A model generated the notes under the pieces. That model worked only from the letters and a program-made list of their open reading frames with translations. It was not told the origin of the DNA and searched no databases. This document shows, in pieces, positions 1 to 7,707 of a stretch of 8,798 nucleotides of DNA. The DNA is taken from positions 1 through 8,798 of the forward strand of contig CAKZZK010000165.1 of NCBI GenBank assembly GCA_937885235.1, given 5' to 3'. Position 1 is the stretch's first letter; every line of letters begins with the position of its first letter. Position numbers and translations under genes: made by a program. The stretch comes from an uncultured Treponema sp. (GTDB taxonomy: Bacteria; Spirochaetota; Spirochaetia; Treponematales; Treponemataceae).

Positions 1-55
1 GCTTAACTTGACAAAATCGCTTACGAATGACAGTGAAGTCTCTTTTTCAAAGGGC

Positions 56-84
56 TTGCAATTTGTATCTGTTTTTTATATAAT
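56..84 (+). promoter_or_regulatory. Predicted sigma-70-type promoter for carB
   Basis: TTGCAA at 56-61 and a consensus TATAAT at 79-84 are separated by 17 nt, the ideal spacing. Transcription would start near 91, giving a leader of about 110 nt before carB. The leader contains a terminator-like hairpin, so the promoter and hairpin together suggest attenuation. The sequence match is direct; promoter activity is inferred. Confidence 0.55.
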
Positions 85-148
85 CAAAAGCATTATGAAC
101 ACTGTCATAAGTAAGGATGTATGTTCTCTTTCCAAACTTTTGAATGCC

Positions 149-184
149 AAAAGCTGAATTCCGCATTGGAATTCAGCTTTTTTT
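149..184 (+). terminator. Perfect 14-bp hairpin with T-run in the carB leader (likely attenuator)
   Basis: The arms at 149-162 and 168-181 are perfectly complementary over 14 bp (core GCTGAATTCC / GGAATTCAGC) around a 5-nt loop, GCATT, and the right arm runs into seven T (178-184). This is a textbook intrinsic terminator. It lies between the predicted promoter and the carB ribosome binding site, which starts at 189, so it would stop carB transcription unless something prevents folding. Weak competing pairings exist: CTTTTG at 137-142 with CAAAAG at 148-153, and AATGC at 143-147 with GCATT at 163-167. The alternative reading is that it simply terminates a gene left of the window. Confidence 0.8.
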
Positions 185-188
185 ATAT

Positions 189-194
189 AAGGAG
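189..194 (+). promoter_or_regulatory. carB ribosome binding site
   Basis: AAGGAG lies 9 nt before the ATG at 204 and fixes that codon as the carB start. The in-frame ATG at 144 has no Shine-Dalgarno sequence, and using it would translate the terminator hairpin into a 20-residue extension. The site begins only 4 nt after the T-run of the hairpin. Confidence 0.85.
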
Positions 195-203
195 TTACTA
201 AAT

Positions 204-3200
204 ATGAAGCGTGATGACATCAGCAAGGTTTTAATCATCGGCTCGGGGCCGATAGTTATCGGGCAGGCATGTGAATTCGACTATTCGGGAACACAGGCGT
301 GCAAAGCGCTGCGCGAGCAGGGCTACAAGATAGTGCTCGTAAACTCCAATCCTGCCACCATCATGACCGACCCGGTGATGGCTGATGCAACCTACATTGA
401 GCCGCTCAATGTGGAACGAGTTGCCCAAATCATTGAAAAGGAGCGCCCCGACGCACTGCTGCCGAACCTCGGCGGTCAGACGGGCTTGAACCTTGCCTGC
501 GAATTGAACAAGGCGGGAGTGCTCGACAAGTACGGCGTAAAGGTCATCGGCGTCAACCTTGATGCCATTGAGCGCGGCGAGGACCGCGAAATCTTCAAGG
601 AGACCATGCAGGGGCTCGGCATTGACACCCCACGGAGCGACATCTGCCATACTATTGAAGGGGCGGAAAAAATCGCTGCCGAAATAGGCTACCCGGTGGT
701 GGTGCGCCCTGCCTACACCATGGGCGGACAGGGCGGCGGCTTCTGCTACAATGTAGAGGAACTCCGCACCATTGTTGCAAACGGGCTTGACCTGTCTATG
801 ACGCATCAGTGTTTAATAGAAGAAAGTATACTCGGCTGGGAAGAGCTTGAAGTAGAAGTGGTGCGCGATGCGAAAAACCAGATGGTCGCCATCTGCTTCA
901 TAGAAAACATAGATGCGGTGGGCGTGCATACAGGCGATTCCTTCTGCTCCGCCCCCTTCCTGACGATTGACAAGGCGCTTGAAGAAAAGCTCAAAGCCAT
1001 GGCATTCAAGATTGTCGAGTCCATCGGCGTCATCGGTGGCACGAACGTGCAGTTTGCGCACAATCCCAAGACCGGCAGGGTGGTCATCATAGAGATAAAC
1101 CCCCGCACCTCCCGCTCTTCCGCACTCGCTTCAAAGGCGACGGGCTTCCCCATCGCGCTTATCTCGGCAAAGCTTGCGTGCGGCGTTACGCTTGACGAAA
1201 TCCCCTATTGGCGCGATGGAACGCTTGAAAAATACACGCCGGGCGGAGCTCCTGACGGCGACTACGTTGTGCTGAAGTTTGCCCGCTGGGCATTTGAAAA
1301 GTTCCGCGGCGCAGAGGACAGTCTTGGCACAAGCATGAAGGCTGTGGGCGAGGTCATGGCCATTGGCAAGACCTTTAAGGAAACTTTTCAGAAAGCAATC
1401 CGCGGGCTGGAAAACGGACGCGCGGGACTCGGCTTTGCAAAGGATTTCAACAAAAAATCCGCCGATGAGCTCTGCGAAATGCTCAAAACCGCGTCAAGCG
1501 AACGCTACTTCCAGCTCTATGAGGCAATCCGCAAAGGCGTTTCCCTTGAAAAGCTGTACGAAATCACCTTCGTCAAGATGTACTTCCTTGAACAGATGAA
1601 GGAGCTTGTGGCTCTGGAAGAGGAAATGCTTAAAAATCCGGGACGGGTGCCGGAGGACAGGCTGCTCATACAGGCAAAGAAGGACGGCTTCTCTGACAAG
1701 TACCTGAGCAAGATTCTGCGGGTGAGCGAAAAGGCAATCCGCGACAAGCGGAAGGAGCTCGGCATACGCGAGGCATGGCTTGCCGTTCCGGTAAGCGGCG
1801 TGAAAAACGCAAACTACTATTATTCAACATACAACGCCCCCGACACCTCCACGGCGACGGACAACAAGAAGAAAGTTATGATTCTGGGCGGCGGTCCGAA
1901 CAGGATTGGGCAGGGAATAGAGTTCGACTACTGCTGCTGCCACGCGGCAATGCAGCTTAAGGAGCTGGGCTACGAAACCATCATCGTAAACTGCAATCCC
2001 GAGACCGTCAGCACGGACTACGACACGAGCGACAAGCTCTACTTTGAGCCTGTCACCACCGAGGATGTGCTTCAGATTTACGAAAAGGAAAAGCCTTTCG
2101 GCGTCATCGTGCAGTTCGGCGGGCAGACGCCGCTCAACATTGCCCGCGAATTGCAGGAAAACGGTGTCAACATTCTCGGTACTTCAATCGATTCTATCGA
2201 CATTGCGGAAGACCGTGACCTGTTCCGCCACATGATGGAAAACCTGCACATTCCCATGCCGGAAAGCGGTATGGCGGTGAACTTTGAGGAAGCAAAGGCA
2301 ATAGCAGAAAAAATCGGCTTCCCCATAATGATACGTCCCAGCTTTGTGCTCGGCGGCAGGGGCATGGAAGTCATCTACGATGAAAACACGCTCAAAGAAT
2401 ACGTCGAAAAAGCAGTCGGCGTTACCCCTGACAGACCGCTGCTCATCGACCGCTTCCTGAAAAATGCCTTGGAATGCGAGGCGGATGCGCTTGCGGATTC
2501 AACCCACGTGTACATCCCTGCGGTGATGGAGCACGTGGAGCTTGCGGGAATCCACTCTGGCGACTCAGCCTGCATCATTCCGCCCGTCTCAATTCCCAAG
2601 GATAACATAGAGACAATCAAAGACTATACCCGCAAAATTGCGGAATCGCTCCATGTCTGCGGCCTGATGAATATGCAGTACGCAATCGAAGATGGCAAGG
2701 TTTATGTAATTGAAGCAAATCCCCGCGCAAGCAGGACTGTTCCTCTGGTCTCAAAGGTCTGCGACACGCAGATGGCGCGCCTTGCCACAAGGATGATGCT
2801 TGGGGAATCCCTCGAAAGCCTCAGACTGAAGGACAAGCAGATTCCCTACTACGGAGCAAAAGAAGCGGTGCTGCCCTGGGCAAGGTTCCCCGGCGTAGAC
2901 CCCATCTTGGGACCCGAAATGAGGAGCACCGGCGAGGTTCTTGGAATAGCAGAGACCTTCCCCCTTGCGTTCTACAAATCGCAGGAAGCGGCGGGAAGCG
3001 AGCTGCCCCATGCCCCTGCCGCATGGGAGAACAAAAAGGTCTTGATTTCCCTGAGCAACAAGGAAGGGCAGAAAGAACAGGTGCTGTTAATCGGACGGAC
3101 ACTCAAAAGCCTCGGCTTTACGGTGGTTGGAACGCAGGGAACGGCGGATTTCTTCAACACAAACGGCATCAAATGCGATGTGGTGAATAAAATCGGCGCA

Positions 3201-3452
3201 GGCAGACCGGATGTCATTGACTTGATTATGAACAAGGAAGTCTGCCTCGTTATCAACACACCCAAGGCAAAGCGCAACTATGCCGAAGACCGTAAGACAA
3301 TCCGCAAGGCGTGCCTGAAATACAAGGTGCCATACATAACCACGCTTGCAGGCGCAGTCGCGGCTGTGCAGGGTATTGAAAGCGTAAAGAACGGTTCGGG
3401 TGGCGAAGGCGGCGTCCGCTCGCTGCAGGAATACCACAACTCGATTCGTTAA
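204..3452 (+). CDS. carB: Carbamoyl-phosphate synthase large subunit (CarB)
   Basis: CarB makes carbamoyl phosphate from bicarbonate, ammonia channelled from glutamine by CarA, and two ATP, feeding pyrimidine and arginine synthesis in the cytoplasm. The 1082-residue product matches the usual bacterial length (E. coli about 1073). The duplicated architecture is visible: an N-terminal half starting KVLIIGSGPIVIGQACEFDYSG, with metal-binding IIEINPRTSRSS in its ATP-grasp domain; a helical linker at about 400-550; a second half starting near residue 555 with VMILGGGPNRIGQGIEFDYC and a matching VIEANPRASRT; and a C-terminal MGS-like allosteric domain at 943-1082 containing GTQGTA, VNKIGAGRP and VINTPKAKR. 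No catalytic motif is missing. carA is not adjacent: the 203 bases upstream are leader, so CarA must be encoded farther left or elsewhere. The attenuator-like hairpin before the ribosome binding site suggests transcriptional control. The stop is followed 21 bp later by a shared terminator. Confidence 0.97.
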   Translation: MKRDDISKVLIIGSGPIVIGQACEFDYSGTQACKALREQGYKIVLVNSNPATIMTDPVMADATYIEPLNVERVAQIIEKERPDALLPNLGGQTGLNLACELNKAGVLDKYGVKVIGVNLDAIERGEDREIFKETMQGLGIDTPRSDICHTIEGAEKIAAEIGYPVVVRPAYTMGGQGGGFCYNVEELRTIVANGLDLSMTHQCLIEESILGWEELEVEVVRDAKNQMVAICFIENIDAVGVHTGDSFCSAPFLTIDKALEEKLKAMAFKIVESIGVIGGTNVQFAHNPKTGRVVIIEINPRTSRSSALASKATGFPIALISAKLACGVTLDEIPYWRDGTLEKYTPGGAPDGDYVVLKFARWAFEKFRGAEDSLGTSMKAVGEVMAIGKTFKETFQKAIRGLENGRAGLGFAKDFNKKSADELCEMLKTASSERYFQLYEAIRKGVSLEKLYEITFVKMYFLEQMKELVALEEEMLKNPGRVPEDRLLIQAKKDGFSDKYLSKILRVSEKAIRDKRKELGIREAWLAVPVSGVKNANYYYSTYNAPDTSTATDNKKKVMILGGGPNRIGQGIEFDYCCCHAAMQLKELGYETIIVNCNPETVSTDYDTSDKLYFEPVTTEDVLQIYEKEKPFGVIVQFGGQTPLNIARELQENGVNILGTSIDSIDIAEDRDLFRHMMENLHIPMPESGMAVNFEEAKAIAEKIGFPIMIRPSFVLGGRGMEVIYDENTLKEYVEKAVGVTPDRPLLIDRFLKNALECEADALADSTHVYIPAVMEHVELAGIHSGDSACIIPPVSIPKDNIETIKDYTRKIAESLHVCGLMNMQYAIEDGKVYVIEANPRASRTVPLVSKVCDTQMARLATRMMLGESLESLRLKDKQIPYYGAKEAVLPWARFPGVDPILGPEMRSTGEVLGIAETFPLAFYKSQEAAGSELPHAPAAWENKKVLISLSNKEGQKEQVLLIGRTLKSLGFTVVGTQGTADFFNTNGIKCDVVNKIGAGRPDVIDLIMNKEVCLVINTPKAKRNYAEDRKTIRKACLKYKVPYITTLAGAVAAVQGIESVKNGSGGEGGVRSLQEYHNSIR

Positions 3453-3473
3453 AATAAGCGCTTCGCTATAAAC

Positions 3474-3506
3474 AAAAACGCCAGCCTTTCAAAGACTGGC
3501 GTTTTT
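3474..3506. terminator. Bidirectional intrinsic terminator between carB and leuS
   Basis: AAAAACGCCAG (3474-3484) pairs with CTGGCGTTTTT (3496-3506), an 11-bp perfect stem with an 11-nt loop. The + strand continues into TTTTTGCTTTTT. The - strand reads the same stem, and its right arm ends in five T. It sits 21 bp after the carB stop and 15 bp after the leuS stop (in leuS direction), so it can serve both convergent genes. Confidence 0.9.
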
Positions 3507-3521
3507 GCTTTTTATTGCAGC

Positions 3522-6194
3522 TTATTTTGCAACGATGTTCACTAGCTTGTCTGGAACGACGACTGTTTTGACTATGCTCTTCCCTTCGAGGAATTTCTTT
3601 GCCCCTGCTGTTTCAAGGGCTGTCTTCTGCAGCGTGTCTTTGTCGGTGCCGGGGGCGGCATCAAACTTGTCGCGCAGCTTGCCGTTTATCATCACTACGA
3701 TAGTGCGAGTGTCCTCTTTGCAGAACTCTTCGCTGAACACAGGCCACGGCTCGTATGCAAGGCTTTCGCTATGGCCGAGTTTCTGCCACAGCTCTTCGCC
3801 AAGGTGGGGGGCATAGCAGGCGAGCATCTTCACAAAACCTTCCCACATGGCGCGGGGCATGGCGTCAACTTTTGCCGCTTCATTGATGAAAATCATCATC
3901 TGGCTGATAGCTGTATTGAAGTCAAGGCTCGCGGTGTCCGCCGTCACTTTCTTGACAGTCTTGGCATAGGTTTTGCGCAGCTCGGCAAGCTTTTTGTCTT
4001 CAAGTCGTCCCGTAATGTCAATGTCCGTGACAGGCTTTTCGCCGACAGCCCAGACTTTCTCAAGGAAGCGGTTTACGCCGATAAGCCCCTGCGTGTTCCA
4101 CGGCTTAGACACCGTGAGCGGCCCCATGAACATCTCGTACATGCGCACGCTGTCCGCGCCGTATTCGCTTATCATCTCATCGGGATTGATGACGTTTTTA
4201 AGGGACTTGCTCATCTTGGCGATGATGCGTTCAAGCGGCTCATGGGTATCCTTGTCCTCATACACGCCGGGCGCTGTTTCCACAGCCTGATCAACAGGCA
4301 CGAGCGACTTTGCCTTGTTCTGATAGGCAAAAGACGTAATCATGCCCTGATTGATAAGGCGCTGGAAGGGTTCCTTCGTGCTTACCACGCCAAGGTCATA
4401 GAGGACTTTATGCCAGAAGCGGCTGTAGAGCAGGTGGAGCACGGCATGTTCTGCGCCGCCCACATAGAGGTCTACGGGCATCCAGTATTTTTCGCGCTGC
4501 GGGTCAAGGAATCTGCTGCTGTTCTGCGGGTCCAGATAGCGTAGATAATACCAACAGCTGCCCGCCCACTGGGGCATGGTGTTTGTCTCGCGCCTCGCCT
4601 TGCCGCCGCATTTCGGGCACGTGCAGTTCACCCAGTCCTCAATGCCTGCGAGGGGGCTTTCACCCGTACCTGTCGGCTGGTAGGTCTTGACGTCCGGCAG
4701 CTCCAGGGGCAGCTGCTCTTCGGGCACAGGAACAGTACCGCAGACGGGGCAATGCACAAGCGGGATGGGCTCGCCCCAATAGCGCTGGCGGCTGAACACC
4801 CAGTCACGAAGCTTGTAATTCACCGCCTTCTTACCAATGCCCTTTTCAGCAAGCCAGCGTATCATACCGGGAATGGTCTCCGTCGTGGGAAGTCCCGTGA
4901 ACTGCTCGCTGTTGATTGCATAACCGTCTTTCGCGCTCGTGCATTCATTGGCTACACCAAAGACATCAGGGTGCGCGTCTGCCAGCTTTTTGTATTCATC
5001 GGGATTTTGTGCTGCCGCACGCAGGAGGGCTGCTCCCTTCTTCTCATCGCCACTGCCGAGCTTTGCCACCTCGTCCCTCATGGCGACAACCTTTATAATA
5101 GGAAGATTAAATTTCTTTGCAAAATCCCAGTCGCGCTCATCGTGGGCGGGCACTGCCATGATGGCACCTGTACCATAGCTCGTCAGCACGTAATCAGAAA
5201 TCCAGATCGGAATGCGCTTGCCGTTCACGGGGTCAATGCCATAGCTGCCTGTGAAGACGCCGCTCTTGTCCTTGGCAAGGTCAGTGCGTTCAAGGTCGCT
5301 CTTTTTGGCTGCCGCAGCGACATACGCCTCCACCTCTGCCTTGTGCTCTGCCGTAGTCAGGCGGGACACAAGCTTGTGCTCCGGGGCGACGACCATATAC
5401 GTGGCTCCAAAGAGGGTATCCGCACGGGTGGTATAGACGGTGAGCTTGTCTTCTGTTGGCTTTCCCTCCCCGTCTGCGATGGCAAATTCCACCTCTGCGC
5501 CCTCGCTGCGTCCAATCCAGTTGCGCTGCATAAGCTTTACGCTCTCGGGCCAGTCAAGACCGTCGAGGTCTTCAAGCAGGCGGTCCGCATAGGCGGTAAT
5601 CTTCAAAATCCACTGGCGGATTGTCTTGTGGGTCACTTCTGCGCCGCAGCGCTCGCAGTGCCCCTCTTTTACTTCCTCGTTTGCAAGCCCCGTCAGGCAG
5701 CTGGGACACCAGTTGATGGGCGTTTCTGCCTCGTAAGCAAGCCCGCGCTTGTAAAGCTGAAGGAAAATCCACTGGGTCCACTTGTAGTAATCCGGCGTAC
5801 AGGTGATGACGCACCTGTCCCAGTCATAGCTGAAACCGAGCGCCTTTATCTGCTTGGTAAAGTGGTCAATGTTCGCAAAAGTCGTCGTAGCGGGATGCGT
5901 GCCGGTCTTAATGGCGTAGTTCTCGGCAGGCAGCCCAAAGGCATCATAGCCCATGGGATGCAGGACATTGTAGCCGTTCATGCGCAGGTAGCGGCAGTAA
6001 ATGTCGGTGGCTGTATAGCCTTCCGGGTGCCCCACGTGCAGCCCTGCCCCGCTTGGATAGGGGAACATATCAAGCACATAGCGCCGCTTTTCTTTGGGAA
6101 ACTTTTCGTCCTCGACGGCACGGAACGTCTTGTGCTCGTCCCAGTATTTCTGCCATTTTGGCTCGATGGCCTTGAATGGATAAGATGAAGCCAT
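3522..6194 (-). CDS. leuS: Leucyl-tRNA synthetase (LeuS)
   Basis: LeuRS charges tRNA-Leu with leucine using ATP in the cytoplasm. The product is 890 residues, slightly longer than E. coli LeuRS (about 860). Class I signatures are intact: the HIGH-type motif HVGH at 53-56 in YPSGAGLHVGHPEGY, and KMSKS at 660-664. Both cysteine zinc knuckles are complete: CPSC (163-166) with CERC (180-183), and CPVC (482-485) with CPKC (526-529). The CP1 editing domain (about 230-430) has TTRADTLFG and GTGAIMAVPAHDERD, so proofreading should work. It carries an extra hydrophilic stretch at about 372-423. The anticodon-binding and C-terminal domains run to the end (VVVPDKLVNIVAK). The ATG at 6194 follows AGAGG with suitable spacing. 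It appears to be a single-gene unit with its own promoter and no T-box leader. Confidence 0.97.
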   Translation of the reverse strand: MASSYPFKAIEPKWQKYWDEHKTFRAVEDEKFPKEKRRYVLDMFPYPSGAGLHVGHPEGYTATDIYCRYLRMNGYNVLHPMGYDAFGLPAENYAIKTGTHPATTTFANIDHFTKQIKALGFSYDWDRCVITCTPDYYKWTQWIFLQLYKRGLAYEAETPINWCPSCLTGLANEEVKEGHCERCGAEVTHKTIRQWILKITAYADRLLEDLDGLDWPESVKLMQRNWIGRSEGAEVEFAIADGEGKPTEDKLTVYTTRADTLFGATYMVVAPEHKLVSRLTTAEHKAEVEAYVAAAAKKSDLERTDLAKDKSGVFTGSYGIDPVNGKRIPIWISDYVLTSYGTGAIMAVPAHDERDWDFAKKFNLPIIKVVAMRDEVAKLGSGDEKKGAALLRAAAQNPDEYKKLADAHPDVFGVANECTSAKDGYAINSEQFTGLPTTETIPGMIRWLAEKGIGKKAVNYKLRDWVFSRQRYWGEPIPLVHCPVCGTVPVPEEQLPLELPDVKTYQPTGTGESPLAGIEDWVNCTCPKCGGKARRETNTMPQWAGSCWYYLRYLDPQNSSRFLDPQREKYWMPVDLYVGGAEHAVLHLLYSRFWHKVLYDLGVVSTKEPFQRLINQGMITSFAYQNKAKSLVPVDQAVETAPGVYEDKDTHEPLERIIAKMSKSLKNVINPDEMISEYGADSVRMYEMFMGPLTVSKPWNTQGLIGVNRFLEKVWAVGEKPVTDIDITGRLEDKKLAELRKTYAKTVKKVTADTASLDFNTAISQMMIFINEAAKVDAMPRAMWEGFVKMLACYAPHLGEELWQKLGHSESLAYEPWPVFSEEFCKEDTRTIVVMINGKLRDKFDAAPGTDKDTLQKTALETAGAKKFLEGKSIVKTVVVPDKLVNIVAK

Positions 6195-6225
6195 TATTTA
6201 CCTCTATAATTGAAAACTGGGGACT

Positions 6226-6234
6226 ATTGTAGCA
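6226..6234 (-). promoter_or_regulatory. Extended -10 promoter for leuS
   Basis: On the - strand the sequence reads TGCTACAAT, a TACAAT -10 box with the TGn extension that can compensate for a poor -35. No good -35 hexamer is found at 16-18 nt upstream. The start of transcription would be near 6219, leaving a leader of only about 25 nt before the leuS ATG. The match is direct and the function inferred. Confidence 0.5.
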
Positions 6235-6293
6235 GATTTTGTTTATTTATAGAAGAGAGTAAGCGAGAAAGCGCAGAAAACTTCATTATCTTC

Positions 6294-6320
6294 CAATATC
6301 TCACAAAAAGAACGATATTG
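6294..6320. repeat. Inverted repeat in the leuS/MATE divergent spacer (possible operator)
   Basis: CAATATC at 6294-6300 and GATATTG at 6314-6320 are a perfect 7-bp inverted repeat around 13 nt. An overlapping smaller one, TGTC-ACTA-GACA, follows at 6319-6330. They lie 31-67 bp before the MATE start codon, where a repressor or activator site for that gene would be expected. Both are short and AT-rich, so chance is a real possibility. Confidence 0.3.
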
Positions 6321-6360
6321 TCACTAGACATTTGTACTAAAAAGAGAGATTATACCGCTT

Positions 6361-7707
6361 ATGAGCCAGCACAAAAACAGGGGCGCACTGCCCATGCTCA
6401 CACTGACGCTCCCGATTGCGATGGAGCAGTTTTTCAGGATTTTGGTCTCCTCTGTGGACACCATGATGCTCAGTTCTTTCAGCAACGATGCCGTTGCCGC
6501 GGTAGGGCTAGTGTCGCAGTACGTGTTTTTCCTTACCCTGATTTTTTCCGTGATTGGAACAGGCTGTTCCATCGTGATCGCCCAGTATCTGGGAGCAGAA
6601 AAATCGAAGGAAGAGCTGAATCATATTTCACAGGCAGGGGCGCTCATGATTTTCATCATCAGCCTTGCGCTCTCGTTGCTCGTGATCTTCGGAACCGCAC
6701 CGCTTTTAGCCTGCTACGAGCTAGACGATTCCGTCCGTGAATATGCCCGCCAGTATTTTATCATCTTCGGAGGAATATGCGGATTCTTCAATGCCTTCAA
6801 CCTCCTGCAGGGAGCCATCCTGCGCAGCTACGGCTATACGGGGGAAGTGATGTTTGTTTCCGTCGTGGCAAACCTTATCAATGTGCTGGGGAACGCGCTG
6901 TCTCTGTACGGCTGGTTCGGACTACCGGTATTCGGCGTGCCCGGCGTGGCATGGGCTTCGGGCATTTCGATGATTGTCTCCTGCATCCTGTGCGCATATT
7001 TTATTCGCAAGAAAGAAGATGTTGCCTTTTCCCTCAAAGGCATTTCCAAAGTTCCTCCCAAAAGCTTCCGCCTTGTGCTGTCCATCGGGGTTCCCACGGC
7101 GGGAGAAAACCTTTCCTACAACGTGAGCCAGATTGTCATCATGGCGATGATTTCCACGCTCGGCACCTATGCCATGTCCGCGCAGGTGTATACACAGACT
7201 ATCGTCCGCTTTGTCTTTGCGCTGGCAGCGTCAATCGGCAGCGCTTCCCAGATAAAAACGGGTTACTACGTCGGGGCGCATCAGAACGATGTCGCATATA
7301 AAAAGGTCTTTATCTACCAGCTTGGGGCAACGGCATGCTCTATGCTGCTGATTGCCATCGTGAACTTCTGCAAGGCTCCGATTGTATCGATATTCACGGA
7401 CATAGCAGAGGTTCAATCCCTCGTATGCACGTTGCTTCTTTTTTCAGCCTATATTGAATTCGGGCGCAGCCTCAATCTGGTTTACATCTATTCGCTCAAG
7501 GGGGCAGGAGATATCCGCTTCCCCGTTCTCTACGGTATTTGTTCCAACTGGGGAATCATGGTGCTGGGAAGCTACATACTGGGCTTGAAATGCGGGCTGG
7601 GACTTATAGGTTTCTGGCTCGCCATTGGTACTGACGAAACGACGCGCGGCATAGTTATGTTCCTCCGCTGGAAGAGCCGCCGCTGGCAGAAACATGCCCT
7701 TGTGTGA
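6361..7707 (+). CDS. MATE-family multidrug/small-molecule efflux transporter
   Basis: This is a 448-residue inner-membrane protein of the MATE (NorM/DinF/MepA) superfamily, which exports drugs or metabolites using a Na+ or H+ gradient. The length and about 12 hydrophobic helices fit the family. The two halves show the usual pattern. The N-terminal half has LPIAMEQFFRILVSSVDTMM (17-36), GTGCSIVIAQYLGAE (66-80) and PGVAWASGISM (194-204). The C-terminal half has GVPTAGENLSYN (243-254), GSASQIKTGYYVGA (293-306) and LKGAGDIRFP (379-388). The ATG at 6361 is preceded by AAAGAGAG 12 nt away, a loose Shine-Dalgarno; an in-frame stop at 6325 and the lack of other starts support it. It is divergent from leuS. 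Substrate and subgroup cannot be told from sequence alone; because of the neighbouring biosynthesis-like fragment, export of a metabolite is possible but unproven. No clear terminator follows. Confidence 0.93.
   Translation: MSQHKNRGALPMLTLTLPIAMEQFFRILVSSVDTMMLSSFSNDAVAAVGLVSQYVFFLTLIFSVIGTGCSIVIAQYLGAEKSKEELNHISQAGALMIFIISLALSLLVIFGTAPLLACYELDDSVREYARQYFIIFGGICGFFNAFNLLQGAILRSYGYTGEVMFVSVVANLINVLGNALSLYGWFGLPVFGVPGVAWASGISMIVSCILCAYFIRKKEDVAFSLKGISKVPPKSFRLVLSIGVPTAGENLSYNVSQIVIMAMISTLGTYAMSAQVYTQTIVRFVFALAASIGSASQIKTGYYVGAHQNDVAYKKVFIYQLGATACSMLLIAIVNFCKAPIVSIFTDIAEVQSLVCTLLLFSAYIEFGRSLNLVYIYSLKGAGDIRFPVLYGICSNWGIMVLGSYILGLKCGLGLIGFWLAIGTDETTRGIVMFLRWKSRRWQKHALV

Noticed and set aside
2..157. 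Plus-strand open frame entering from the left edge, as the tail of an upstream gene
   Set aside because: It is Ser/Lys/Asn-rich AT-biased sequence without recognisable features, overlaps a good promoter, and its stop is inside the hairpin stem.
144..203. In-frame N-terminal extension of CarB from ATG 144
   Set aside because: It has no ribosome binding site, would translate the terminator hairpin, and the ATG at 204 has AAGGAG at good spacing and gives the family's normal N-terminus.
85..203. PyrR-binding RNA site in the carB leader
   Set aside because: No match to the known PyrR-binding loop consensus was found, so only generic attenuation is proposed.
231..3437. Several 80-190-codon frames antisense to carB
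   Set aside because: All lie opposite intact conserved CarB domains and look like shadow frames.
4752..6188. 478-codon open frame antisense to leuS
   Set aside because: It is a shadow of high-GC codon bias opposite a fully conserved leuS; its translation shows no domain and it has no start signals.
6195..6360. T-box riboswitch for leuS
   Set aside because: The predicted leuS leader is only about 25 nt, with no T-box sequence, specifier stem or terminator.
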